DNA of 64,000 bases from Epiperipatus broadwayi (lineage: Eukaryota; Onychophora; Udeonychophora; Euonychophora; Peripatidae), in contig JAQFVV010000012.1 of assembly GCA_028023455.1 (NCBI GenBank), positions 3,624,023-3,688,022 of the forward strand, given 5' to 3'. This document shows, piece after piece, positions 13,081 to 23,706 of the stretch (positions are counted from its first letter, which is position 1; every line of letters begins with the position of its first letter). The position numbers and the translations under genes are program-made. The notes under the pieces are model-generated. The model had not been told where the DNA came from. It did not search any database and saw nothing but the letters and a program-made list of their open reading frames with translations.

Positions 13081-13098
13081 TGGCTATACCCAACTTGG
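13081..13098 (+). promoter_or_regulatory. Candidate primer-binding site
   Basis: TGGCTATACCCAACTTGG begins with TGG, the complement of the tRNA CCA end, 2 bases after the 5' LTR. I cannot assign the tRNA by eye. Confidence 0.4.
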
Positions 13099-13543
13099 GA
13101 CTGGACCTAAGAAACAATAGTAATTAAATACTTTTTCTTGTTCGAAAAAATTTTTATACAAAAGCTAAATTACATATGTAAAAGTGTTTTAATTTTAAAA
13201 AAAGAATTGACCGAAAACTTTTTTTTTTTTAAATGAAAAGAGATTTATGCTATTTATGTTTAAAATAAGTCATTATGTTAAATCAGAGGCAGTCAGATGT
13301 TTGGGTGGAGTTAAAATGTTAAGATTGAGTAGAAAAATGAACAAAAGGGGTGGAGCAGCATGTGTTTCCATCTTACTAAGAAAAATAAATAATCAATAAT
13401 AATATTTGATTTGTTAATGCAAAATATTTAAAAAAAAGTAATAGTGTAATTATGAATAAAGAAATGGAGCCAGAAGAAAGCCCAATATATTTTAAAAATC
13501 CCCAGCTAGTGGAAAAAGAGAAAGAAGTATCTGAGACACAAAT

Positions 13544-13948
13544 ATGATGAATATGATGGAAGAAATGTGTCAAGAATTTAAACAAAACCAGTTAGACCTC
13601 AAAGCAGAATTGAAAGAAGAAATTAGTCAGGTTAAAACAGAAATTAAAGAACTCAGAGCAGAAGTAAGGAAAATAAGATATGAAATTACAGGAATGGTAG
13701 ACAAAACTCAAGAGATCATAGAAGTAGATTTTGTCAAAGAAAGTAAGAAAGTTGAGGTCATGAAAGAGGTAGAAATTGAATTAGAATCAGATAGCATTGT
13801 GACTGATAAGGTAGAAACAAATGTAGACCAAGAAATAGAAGAGAGATATAAGTTCAAGATAGAAAATAGCGTAAAGGAGTTTTTACAAAGAATTGAAAAT
13901 AAAAGGTTTAAAGTAAACATTCACATTCACTGTAGATGTAGATTTTAA
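13544..13948 (+). CDS. Gag-like coiled-coil protein fragment
   Basis: A 134-residue frame begins MMNMMEEMCQEFKQNQ. It continues as a highly charged lysine- and glutamate-rich helix (residues 1 to about 60) with heptad-like spacing, followed by an acidic segment and a short basic tail containing HIHCRCRF. Ty3-like gag proteins in animals often open with such a coiled coil, and the position 465 bases after the 5' LTR fits. No capsid core and no CCHC zinc knuckle are seen, so the product would be only an N-terminal gag part. It may be a decayed gag or a short protein specific to the non-autonomous element. The frame is open from ATG to stop. Confidence 0.4.
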   Translation: MMNMMEEMCQEFKQNQLDLKAELKEEISQVKTEIKELRAEVRKIRYEITGMVDKTQEIIEVDFVKESKKVEVMKEVEIELESDSIVTDKVETNVDQEIEERYKFKIENSVKEFLQRIENKRFKVNIHIHCRCRF

Positions 13949-14299
13949 ACAAAGAGAAAGTGTAAGAAAAAATATTCTTGATTAAGAAAGATACAGAGGT
14001 CTGCGAAGCTTAAAGGTTTTCTAATTTAAAAAAGTTGAAAATAGAACAGAAAGGGAAAGAGATAAAGCAATAAATTCTAATCGAGGGAGAGATGTGAGAA
14101 TATGGAGTATAATTTATGTTAGTGAGTTAGTATAAAGAAAGAAGGAACCACCTGACATAGTTTAAAAGTTAGTAAATGAGCAGAATAGTAAAGGAAATAA
14201 ACAAAAAGGACCAGAAATAAACAATGAGCATGAATATGATTATTCTAAAGTAAATAAATCTAATAAATTAAATCTAAAACTTCTATTTAAAACTTAAGA

Positions 14300-15080
14300 T
14301 GATAAATTTAAAAATAAATGAATAATAATAAATGAAATGGTTTAAAGTAATAATAATGACAGATGCTTTGTAAAATAAAAGATTTTTTTTTTCTCCATGC
14401 ACATAAAGTAATTAAGAAAAATGTTTGTAAATATAGGTCAAATAAAATCAATAAAATCAAGTTAAATAAATAAGTGTAATATATCTGTAGTAAATAATAA
14501 TAAAGAATGACTCATAATAAACTAATAGATTTTTTGGGGGGAATACGCGCATGGTAATAAAAAGAAGTAAATAAATGATTTAAAGTCAAGTCAAAAAAAA
14601 TATCAGTGTAATAATGAATCGTAATAAAGTAAAACAGTTTTGTTTTTCTGAGTACATGCACATTAAAATAAAATAGTTTTAAATATATGCAGGTTAATAA
14701 AAGGAAGTAAATAAATGGTTTAAAGTAATCAAGTCCAATAAAATCTTTGTATAATAACAAAGAGCAGATAAAATAAAATAGTTTTCTGAATGCATGCACA
14801 TTAATAAAAAAGTTAAGTAAATGATTTAAAATATGATTCCGTGATATAAATAAATATGTAAACTGATGTCTGTGATGGTTTAAAAATAGTATCGTAAAAC
14901 TAATATTTAAAATGTTCATAAGGGTTTGAAAATAATATTCGAGATTAGATTAATATAAATAAATATGAAAACTGATGTCTGTGGTAGTTTAGAATAATAT
15001 TGTAAGATTAGATTAATACAAATGTTAAAGTAATGTTCATATGAATTTAAAATAATGTTGTAAGATTAATAATATAAATG
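14300..15080 (+). repeat. Tandem repeats inside the LTR element
   Basis: Two sets of degenerate direct repeats are visible. The first (about 14300-14840) repeats units with AAGTAAATAAATGRTTTAAAG, AAAATAAAATAGTTTT and ATGCATGCACATTAA at roughly 110-150 base spacing. The second (about 14850-15080) repeats AAACTGATGTCTGTGRTRGTTT and AATAATATTGTAAGATTA at about 110 bases. They occupy the place where pol would lie in a complete element. Confidence 0.55.
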
Positions 15081-15638
15081 AAAGTCGATAAGTTATATTA
15101 GGAGTGTATAAGGGTTCGAAATTAAGGGAAGAGGGTAGTATAGAAATAGGTTTAGATAAGGATAAGTTTAAAGCTGTTGACTGGATAAATTTTAGTACTT
15201 GTAACTGATTGGCAGGGATCATTCTTCTTTTAAAATGCACACTGGCGACAACCAGAGTAAGCCACAAGTCACTTTTCAGGGGAGAATTCTCATATCTCGT
15301 ACCTCGTTTTCCAATGCTAAGTCAAAAATGGACAGTTGAAAATTCCTGCCATTCACAGCAACATCTTCTTAGTCAAAGTCTGATCAAGAGAATTGGCAGC
15401 CAAAGCTTCGTTTATAAAAGATCCCTGTGCCACAAAATTAGTTTGTCCTCGTGGTCACTATACAGGACTCAAAACATTGCAAACAATGTTGCCAGCATAG
15501 AAAGAAGAAAAGTATCATTGGAGATTGCCCTTGGTATGTAAAGTAAAAGATATCAAAAAGCAAACTTAAAAAGAATAATAAATTAAGATTTAAAGTTGTC
15601 AGAGATAAAATGGTCAAAAATAGACGCATTTTACTCTC

Positions 15639-15650
15639 AAAGGGGGGCAG
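15639..15650 (+). promoter_or_regulatory. Polypurine tract of the LTR element
   Basis: AAAGGGGGGCAG stands just before the 3' LTR and is followed by TGTAATGTACC. This is the usual position and composition of the plus-strand primer in Ty3-like elements. If the LTR began at TGTAATG instead, the 5' copy would have lost 5 bases. Confidence 0.6.
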
Positions 15651-15655
15651 TGTAA

Positions 15656-17318
15656 TGTACCAATATTGATATTGGCACATATAATTTTATCTAAAAAAAA
15701 AATTAAAATAATCTTTCATAAAAGAAAAATGCAAAATTAAATGTTGAAGAGTTTATTACAGTTTGTTTTCGAAAAAGACAAAAGTCAAATAGTTTTCTAT
15801 CATTAGTTTTTGAAATAAAGGTTAGAAAATAATTGATTAAAAGAGGAGAGGGAGAGTTTGGTTAGAAAAGTTAAACTAAAAGTTTTATAAAAAGGAGTAA
15901 AGTCTATTATTATTAGTTGAAATATAATTTAAAGTTTAAAATAATACAAATCGCTTTTCATTCAAATTAAAAAAAAGTAATCTTAAAACTAGTTATATAT
16001 GTGCGTATACATGTAAAATAAATGTATGCGTAATAAATATTATTATAAATAAATGAAAGTTAAAGAAGATTATCATTAAAAAACACAGCAGTGGCTATTA
16101 ATATAAAACAACACTCCTGCATGGCTATTACTAATTAAACAATCTTCCAAAACACATTGTCAAAGGATTATCAATGAAATTTCAACAACAGATATTGCCA
16201 GAGGATATCGAAAAGAAAAACACTTCGCAGGTGTAAATAGTAAAATTTTATCGGATAATCAGTTGAGTTCAGGAATTAATTGAATCAGTTAAGTCAAGAG
16301 AGGACAATCAGTTGAGTTAATTGTATCCAGAAACAAAATGCAGTGCTGGTGCTGAGTAGCTTTTGGGAACACACATTTTCTCCACAGTCTGATGTCCGAT
16401 GAAAACAGCAAGATCTGCCCATGAAATAATGTCAGCGTAACAACTTGGAAATCTCAATCAATATCTAATTATCTCCAATAGTAATAATCGTGAATAATAA
16501 GGAAACTCATCAAGGAAATGTCCCAGCTGGCTGGAAGAAGCAGCAAATAAGAAGAAAACAAAGTTCTAAATCTACGTTCAAAATCCTAGGTAAAACATTT
16601 GCTTATTTTCATTTATACCATAATAGCCATTGCATTAAAATTTGTAAAGCCTCCAGAGACAAGTAATTTGAACTCTATAATCATGCATAAAATGAACTAT
16701 TGATGTGCGCGTTTGTGAATGTATATGATTTTATAAACGTCAAATATTATTTATGCCTTTTCATAAGATATATATATGATTTTATAAACGTCAAATATTA
16801 TTTATGTCTTTTCATAAGATATATATTATAGTGTATTAATTTAAAATGTGTGTGTGTTATATTAGTTAAAAAATTATAAAGATGGTTAAATTTAGTAAAT
16901 TAATGTTAGTTAATAAATTGTCTTAAAATGTAAACTCTATTTGTCAGTCAATGTTTTTATCAATTCTTTTACAAATCTTTTTATCAATTCTTTCACCACT
17001 AATTATGTATAATCTGTTAGTGATTACAAATAACTGAGCTAGTCATGAATATTTAGGCATTGAGTTAGTGACCATTGCTCAAAGTGCGTTATTTATTCAT
17101 TCTTGAATAGATAGCTGGCACCCGTGTTTATACACAAACAAAAAAAAAGTGCTTTGAACGTGGTGTTGAACTCAACAGCCGAGAAGAAGCTATGTCCTGG
17201 AAATGTAACGCTAGTTATATATTTTATAGCTATTGCTTGGACATACATATTCTTCGAATATGTTCCTCTCTGTCTAAGAGGCCGGTGTTTTGAAAGACAC
17301 ATATTCGAACCCGGTACA
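15656..17318 (+). repeat. 3' LTR
   Basis: This copy of the 5' LTR is slightly longer, mainly because a segment of about 50 bases with TTTATAAACGTCAAATATT is duplicated in tandem (about 16720-16820). It lacks part of the TATATGTGCGATGGG segment found in the 5' copy. It is directly followed by (TA)n and then by a PLE fragment. Confidence 0.75.
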
Positions 17319-17341
17319 ATATATATATATATATATATATA
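17319..17341. repeat. (TA)n array between LTR element and PLE
   Basis: An uninterrupted TA run of about 23 bases separates the 3' LTR end from the 5' break of the Penelope-like element. Confidence 0.8.
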
Positions 17342-18510
17342 TTGCAATTTTGTTTTATCTACATATGAGAGTAGTATTTTGAATATGTGTACTTTTGGAG
17401 ATATTAATATTTACAAAAGATATGTGGAAGATGTTTTTGTTTGTGGAAATACTAATACTATAAATTTTCTTGTAAAGGAATTAAATAAGTTGAATGACTT
17501 GAAATGGACTATTGAAAAGAAACAGGACAAAAATATTAAATATTTAAATTTAATTATTACAAGAGATAACAGTATATTAAATTATAAATTAATAATTAAG
17601 CTACTGCAAAAAAGGGAATATATAAATTGTAAATCAAAAGTACCAATGATGCATAAGATGGCAAGTTTTAGGTCTTTTTTGTTTAGGAATGAAAAATTAT
17701 GTCCTTAACAAAGTGATAAACTGAAAAATATTGAGATATCTGCCATGAAATTGCTTGATGTTGGTTATAAAATGGAACAAATAAACAATACTTTATGTCA
17801 ATTTAAAAAAAGTTATAATGATTTAAATGAAATAAAGATTAATAGTAAACAATGGATATCTATTCCATTTATTTCAAATCCACAAGTGAAATTTTTAAGG
17901 CTATATATAAGAATGTGTTTAATGTTTCATTCTATGTTCCAAGCAATATTAATAAATTAGTCAATAATTCTAAGGATATCATACCTGTCAAGCAGAAAAG
18001 TAATGTCATATATCAAATTTTTTGTGATTGTATAGTATCATATATAGGTGAATCTAGGTGTAGTATTGAGAAGAGATTGAGGGAGTATGAATTGTTATAT
18101 AAGTGTGTAAAAAGTAAAAATAATGGTGATTTACTATCTCCTTTAGTTTTTTTTTTGATCATGAAAAACACGTAAGTATAAATTTAAATTTGATTTTGAA
18201 AATGTGAAAATTCTTCATGAAGAGAGAAACCATAATAAAAGAAAAATTAAAGATGCAATTTTTATAAATAGGAATAAAATGCATTTAATAAATAGACAAG
18301 CTGCTAACATTAAAATATGAGATTCGTGGAATTTGAATTGATGACATTTGCTTTCGCTTTGTTGTTTTTTTTAATTTAATGGCAGTTGAGACAGGTTTAA
18401 GAAATTAACCGAAAGTACTTCTACAGATTTAAGGATTGTTTATAATAGTTTGTAAACCGTTAAATTTATTATTTCAATTATAATTACAATTTTGTTATAA
18501 TTAATGGACA
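17342..18510 (+). pseudogene. 5'-truncated Penelope-like element (RT C-terminal part plus GIY-YIG)
   Basis: Translation in three frames gives, in order: the end of the reverse transcriptase with the catalytic motif as YVEDVFV (about 17412), NLIITRDNSILNYKL, a VPMMHKMA segment and FRSFL. A linker region follows, then the GIY-YIG endonuclease domain NVIYQIFCDC...SYIGESR (about 18003-18060). The C-terminal tail carries KILHEERNHNKRKIKDA and RQAANIKI before a stop near 18318. This order is typical of PLEs. Frameshifts near 17890 and 18150 and a stop near 17706 break the frame. The usual YxDD is YVED, so the first aspartate is replaced. The 5' part is missing, as is common for PLEs, and both ends touch (TA)n. 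Confidence 0.8.
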
Positions 18511-18526
18511 TTTTATATATATATAT
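18511..18526. repeat. (TA)n array
   Basis: A short TA run separates the PLE 3' end from the next element, which starts TGTAATGGG. Confidence 0.7.
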
Positions 18527-18976
18527 TGTAATGGGCACAGATGACATTACATTGTTTTTTTATTATTAAACATGAAAAAAATAAAAGTTCGCAAAAAAAA
18601 TTTCTTTTTTAAGAATTAAAAATTGAAAATTAAAAAATCATCTTAAACTCGTATATATATAAAATCGCACAGATAAAAAAAAAAATTATTAAAATAAAAC
18701 TTTATTAAAAATAGAAAAACTAAATCTTTCACCAAAAAGATTTAGAGATAAAAATATCTTTAAGTTTGGCAGACACATTAATTAATCAGAAATGGAAATG
18801 ATTATTTTAATTAGTCAAAGTGAACTAGCCTTTGGGCATTTAAATGTATAAGCAACAGTCAGATAGGAAAACAATAGAAACTAATAGCAAATGAGAGAAA
18901 TCCATTGGGAAATTGGACCTCAATGGAAGGCTCATCATCAACGATGATGTAATGTCCACTGGATCTGAAAGGCTAC

Positions 18977-18985
18977 TATAAAAAG
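18977..18985 (+). promoter_or_regulatory. Candidate TATA box of the solo LTR
   Basis: TATAAAAAG stands out in a locally less AT-rich region and is followed by the hairpin at 19046-19080, a layout seen in LTR promoters. In a window this AT-rich a chance match is possible. Confidence 0.3.
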
Positions 18986-19045
18986 TGAGTGGAATAATGG
19001 ATTATGATGAGATGTGACTATATGTGTTAGTGCGAAGTTGAAGGA

Positions 19046-19080
19046 GAAGGGATTGAAAAGATGCACTCTTCAATCCCTTC
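19046..19080 (+). other. Perfect 12-bp stem-loop
   Basis: GAAGGGATTGAA (19046-19057) and TTCAATCCCTTC (19069-19080) are exact reverse complements around an 11-base loop. The stem is less AT-rich than most palindromes here, so it is unlikely to be chance. It could act in an LTR transcript leader or as a transcription-factor site. Confidence 0.5.
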
Positions 19081-20690
19081 AGTTGTTATAAGAAAAAAAG
19101 AAATGAAACATTGCTTTTCTTATACTGAGGACAACAGGATCATCAGGGGATTTAATGTGGATTCCAAACGGCATGCAATGGATAAAGAGGAATGTTTTAA
19201 AAATTGCAAGAACTTTAAAAATATTTTGAAATATTAAGAACTTTAAAATATAAACTTTCTCAGTCTTTAATTTATAAGAAATAGAATCCTATCTGACCAA
19301 TGTTATTTATTAATTAGTTATAATTTTATTTAATGTATTTCTTTTGTAAAATCATTTCCATTTATTTATTTTTTTGTTCTTTAAGTTTATTTATGATTTT
19401 TATTGTGTGATAAATTAAATTATATAAATGTTAAACTTAAGTCAGGCATAAATGGCTATATAGATTTGTAAAGTTATATTAGGGGAGGGTAATCTTAGGT
19501 TATTTGTTTCATAGTTAAATTGGGTCAATGGATTGGATATATTGGTGTAATTAGTAGATGTAGTATGAGATCCGATACAGGCAGGATTGCATATATACAC
19601 CACACACCTTCTGTTTGCCTATGGATGGGTTTGTAAGTCAGCAAAGGACCGCAGTCCATTCCTATAGTTTTTTGTTTATTGTTCTACTCGTCAACAGATG
19701 TAGCATTCCTGTTGGTAGAGAGACAATGTCTTTTCTAACTCTACTTACTGTTCAGATGTACATTCCTGACAGTTTAGTATTTTGTGTTGTCATATTTTCA
19801 TGCTACATTGAATACATAAATGTATCAGATGGATTGGAACCGGTTTGACTGCGAATTTTTGGCCTAAGGTTAAATAAGGATAGAATATTTTCTTTCAAAT
19901 GCAAATCTATGTAGTCTATTCATACTCAACACTCTAAATAAAAAAGCATTAAATTTAAGTTGGGTATAGCATGGATTCGTTATCGGTTAATTATGTTTTT
20001 GGTTTTCATATTTGATCAAAATATATAGACATTTGGGAAATAATGATACCTTACGGTGAGTATCTAAAATGTATTTATTCGGATGTCTTTTAAATTATTG
20101 GTGTCTCTGCAGTATCTTATGATGAATACCATTGGGTTTCTTGTATTTCCTATGCAATTGACGGTATCATTGACTTTGTATTTTGATTGTTTATGTTTAT
20201 TTTGAAATGTTTTTAACCGTGTAATCTATGTAACCGATCTATACTCAACATTATAAAACAAACTTTCATAAATCCATCTGTGCGAACTTAATTAAAATGT
20301 AAACTTATAATATTATAAAAATTAAAATGTAAATTTAAATTCTAAAATCAAATTAAAATCTAAAATAAACATACTAAAATAAAAATGCTAAATTTTATAT
20401 ATATGTGCGTAAATAAATGTTTGTATGTTAATTACTGGCAGTGGCTTATTTTATTCTTTTTTAAAAAATTATTCTTAGATAAGAATTTATGAAATATAAA
20501 TCTCTGCTGTTCCATTGAGCTAGTGACAATGGGCTAACATCCGGATATCAAATTATATAAAATAATTTTTTTTTTTTTACTTACATATCTGCCTACTTTA
20601 TAAATTTTTCTAGGTTCAAATGCCTAGATGGCGCCCTGTAGTGCGGATAACGTTAAGTCAGACTCTCCGGATCGTTATAATATATATATA

Positions 20691-23030
20691 TCAAATTTTG
20701 GACTTGAAAGTGCTAAGCATTATCTTCAAAAACCAAATGTTAGAAAAAAAAGTTAGGTCAATGACTATTGATCTAATACATTGTGTTTTTAATGGCTACC
20801 ATTTGAAGAGAAAGTTGTATATTTTAAATGCAGCTAGATAAGTGTTATATTGTAACATAATTTAAAAATTTTTGATTGGGGTATTAGGAAATCCAATCAT
20901 ATATATTGAACTGGAATTTTGATTCAATTCTCTTATACTTAAACTTTTGAAAACTGAACTAGGATTGTTACTTTATAAGACTTTATAATAAATGAATAAT
21001 TATTTAACAAAAGTAGTCTACAGATATGTATTTATCTCTAATAAGATTAGTATCTTAGGGTTCTATTTTTTTTAAATATTACCATATATTTTAAAAGAAT
21101 AAATAAACCTTATATCATTCTTATGTTTGTCTAACAAGTTTGTTCTAAGCTATTGTATTGCCTAAATTGAAATTATAAATTATTATTATTACTGATATGA
21201 TTAAATATCAAAGAGTATTTTATTGTATTTAAATCATATTTCAGAAGCAGTACATTTCTAAATAACAATAACAAGAATAAATTAACAAAATTTATTTAAT
21301 TTATTAACAATAATGTAATAAAAAATATTTAAATAAATAAGTTCTCTGCAACTTTAGCATTACTATTCTTATGTTTTAATTAAAAAAAATGATTTTTTAA
21401 TTTATTACTAACAATATGTGTTGTTTATTTTGAAGTGATGTAAAACAGAGCACACTATTAGAGAAAGTTATTAGGCACTAATTAAAAGACATAAATAATC
21501 ACTAAGATTTAAAAAAATGTTTTATTGCATCTTTAATTAAATAATAAGATATGCTTCTCTAGGTAGCTGATTTATAAATTTAGTTATATCATAATCTAGC
21601 AAATATTAACTCAAATTACAATATTTTTATTTCAAGTATAGGTTTAATTAATCTAATCTCAAGAAATACTGATGGATTGCATAAAAGACCTATCAAGCTC
21701 ACCTTATGAATAAAACTGATGTAATGTCTGGAGTTTCACTGAACTGAACAATAATATTTATATTAATATAAATGTCACAAGAATAATTAAATATATGATA
21801 GAATCTTAATAAATTCATGACAGTATCTAGTTGTGATATTTATAAAATATCACATCTATCTGTTTTAGATATCTTCATTTAGAAAAATGTCAGATTAAAT
21901 CAACAGACCAATAAAACATATAAAATGTTAAGTATTGACACTTAACCATAAATAGTTATTGTTTTTAAACATTTACAACTGATCTCCAATCTCCAAATTA
22001 TAAAGATTAGAGAAAACATACTTATACTAAAATTATTTATAAATTAAATATATGATGTTTTTATTACATTTCTGTCTTGACTTTTACTTACCAAAATTTT
22101 CATAATTTAAAAGAAATTCATTTTTTTCTAATGTTTAGAATATTATTTATTCTGGCACATTCTTTCAAAATATTTGAAAATGAAATTTTTTTTTGACTTT
22201 TGAATTATAAAATCCAAATTAACATGAGAGACACAATTTAACCCATATAATGACTAATTGATAATGAAATTTGAGCTTTTTAAATAGTATCCATTATGAA
22301 TGAATTTAAGATGTGGAATGTAGTTCATATGAATGACATACTAAGCAATATTTACTTTAAAAAACATATATTTACATTAGTTAAAGCAACTAATTAAAAA
22401 TATATTACAAATATTAGATTTAATAATACATAATTTTTATTACAAAGAATTTAATGTGAAGGAAGTAACGATGTCAAATTAAACATATCAAAACAATGAC
22501 CTTTCAAAAGACAGAATACATCTGGTAATTGCATAAATAAATTATTATCTTTTAATAAATATATCTTAATAAAAAGGTTGAGACTGTATTTTTTTACACA
22601 ACTTCTTAAAATGCTTTTCAATATTGTTTCTTTTAATTGTTAGTTTGTGATTTCACAAAAGACATATTCCTTTATTTCTACAAAACAATATTCATCTTCC
22701 CATTAATAAGATAATTTATTTCATCCTGTTTCACACATGTTAGTGGAGTTTTTTTAATATTATAAACAAGTAATATTTTAAAAAATAAATATGATAAATG
22801 CACAAAACACTGAAAAAAACTATTTGACAGACAATGTATAAAATTCAAGTTGTTAATCTCAACTGACTTCAACAAATTCTCAATAGACATAAGCTGATGT
22901 GGTGCAGGAAGCATTATAGTAAGAAGAGGACACCTGAAATTAAGAGAAAGCTAGTTAAGACAAGAACAATACTTGATTGAACATAATCAAAAAGACAACA
23001 AAGCAAGTCATATATAATATGACATTACTT
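20691..23030. other. Gene-free AT-rich stretch
   Basis: Only short frames without motifs are present, for example 20620-20841 and 22678-22914. No RNA gene, long repeat or LTR signal was recognised. Confidence 0.55.
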
Positions 23031-23040
23031 TTATAAGCTT

Positions 23041-23285
23041 ATATTTACAAAAATGCAATACAGAGAATGTACCAATAGCTCAAACAATCTCTTAATTAAT
23101 AAGTGCAGTGTGAGAAAATATTTAAAATCTCTATCCAGAACACTCCCATATCCAGACCGTAAGCTCAAAACCAGTTGGTGTGGAGATGGGAGTGTTCTGG
23201 ATAGAGATTTTAAATATTTTCTCACACCATACTTATTAATTAAGAGCAGGTTTGAGCTATTGGTACACTCGTGTATTGATTGAAC
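23041..23285. repeat. Foldback made of two ribozyme-family units
   Basis: Two arms of about 110 bases are inverted around 23160-23175. Each contains GAACACTCCCAT or its complement, CTCTATCCAGAA, TTTAAAATCT, AATATTTTCTCACA and TTAATTAATAAG. The block with GATAGAGATTTTAAA matches the sequence downstream of the hammerhead cores at 3457-3480, 3868-3890 and 43880. The centre (GGTCTGGATATGGG on the minus strand) matches only the 3' half of the ribozyme. It is therefore an inverted pair of truncated units of the same family, with the junction at the ribozyme. Confidence 0.6.
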
Positions 23286-23706
23286 ATAATACTATTTTTT
23301 TATATTTTTATTATTATAAAGTTATTATTTACTTTTTATTTTTTAATTATCTTTACAAATTTAAAAAAAGATTAAGAAATGATGTTTAAAATATATTATT
23401 TAGATGATAAATGTCAAGGGCACTTAGAACACCAATCATCAGTCCACATGCATTAGAGATCACAGAGTTGTCCATTCCTAATTTATAGCATTAAATAAGG
23501 CAATTTAAAATAAAACAACAGAAGTAATGAAAACTAAATTCCTTTTATGTTATAATGCACTAGAAACTTCAAATATTATTATGTTAAAAATATATTTAAA
23601 AAAAAGTATTTCTGTATATATTTTTTTTTATATTTTATGGTAAAGTATTGATACTTATTGGAAAAAATATTTATCATTTACACAAACATTCATTCTGCCT
23701 TATCAG

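Larger units (their letters stand above)
11451..17318 (+). mobile_element. Non-autonomous Ty3-like LTR retrotransposon
   Basis: Two long direct repeats (11451-13078 and 15656-17318) begin TGTACCAATATTGATATTGG and end ATTCGAACCYGGTACA, so each LTR has TGTACC/GGTACA inverted ends. A candidate primer-binding site (TGGCTATACCCAACTTGG) starts 2 bases after the 5' LTR. A polypurine tract (AAAGGGGGGCAG) lies 8 bases before the 3' LTR. The interior of about 2.6 kb has one gag-like frame and tandem repeats but no recognisable protease, reverse transcriptase or integrase, so mobility would depend on another element. (TA)n arrays touch both outer ends (11419-11450 and 17319-17341), consistent with insertion into a TA repeat. 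The LTRs differ by many scattered changes, so the insertion is not recent. Confidence 0.75.
18527..20679 (+). mobile_element. Solo-LTR-like element bounded by (TA)n
   Basis: The segment starts TGTAATGGGCACAG after (TA)n and ends GGATCGTTATA before (TA)n, so the ends are imperfect inverted repeats (TGTAAYG against CGTTATA). TGTAATG is a frequent start of Ty3-like LTRs. Inside is a TATA box (TATAAAAAG, 18977) followed about 65 bases later by a perfect 12-base-pair hairpin, which would lie at the 5' end of the transcript. A short frame at 19615-19848 shows no known motif. The last 100 bases are less AT-rich. I infer a solo LTR of about 2.15 kb; no interior is present. Confidence 0.45.

Noticed and set aside
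15209-15541. 110-residue frame at the 3' end of the LTR element interior
   Set aside because: No protease, reverse transcriptase, integrase or envelope motif is visible. The segment may be a remnant but does not support a gene call.
17124-17400. Continuous frame across the 3' LTR, the TA array and the PLE start
   Set aside because: The frame is a chance fusion of LTR sequence with the PLE; only the part from about 17342 is PLE-derived.
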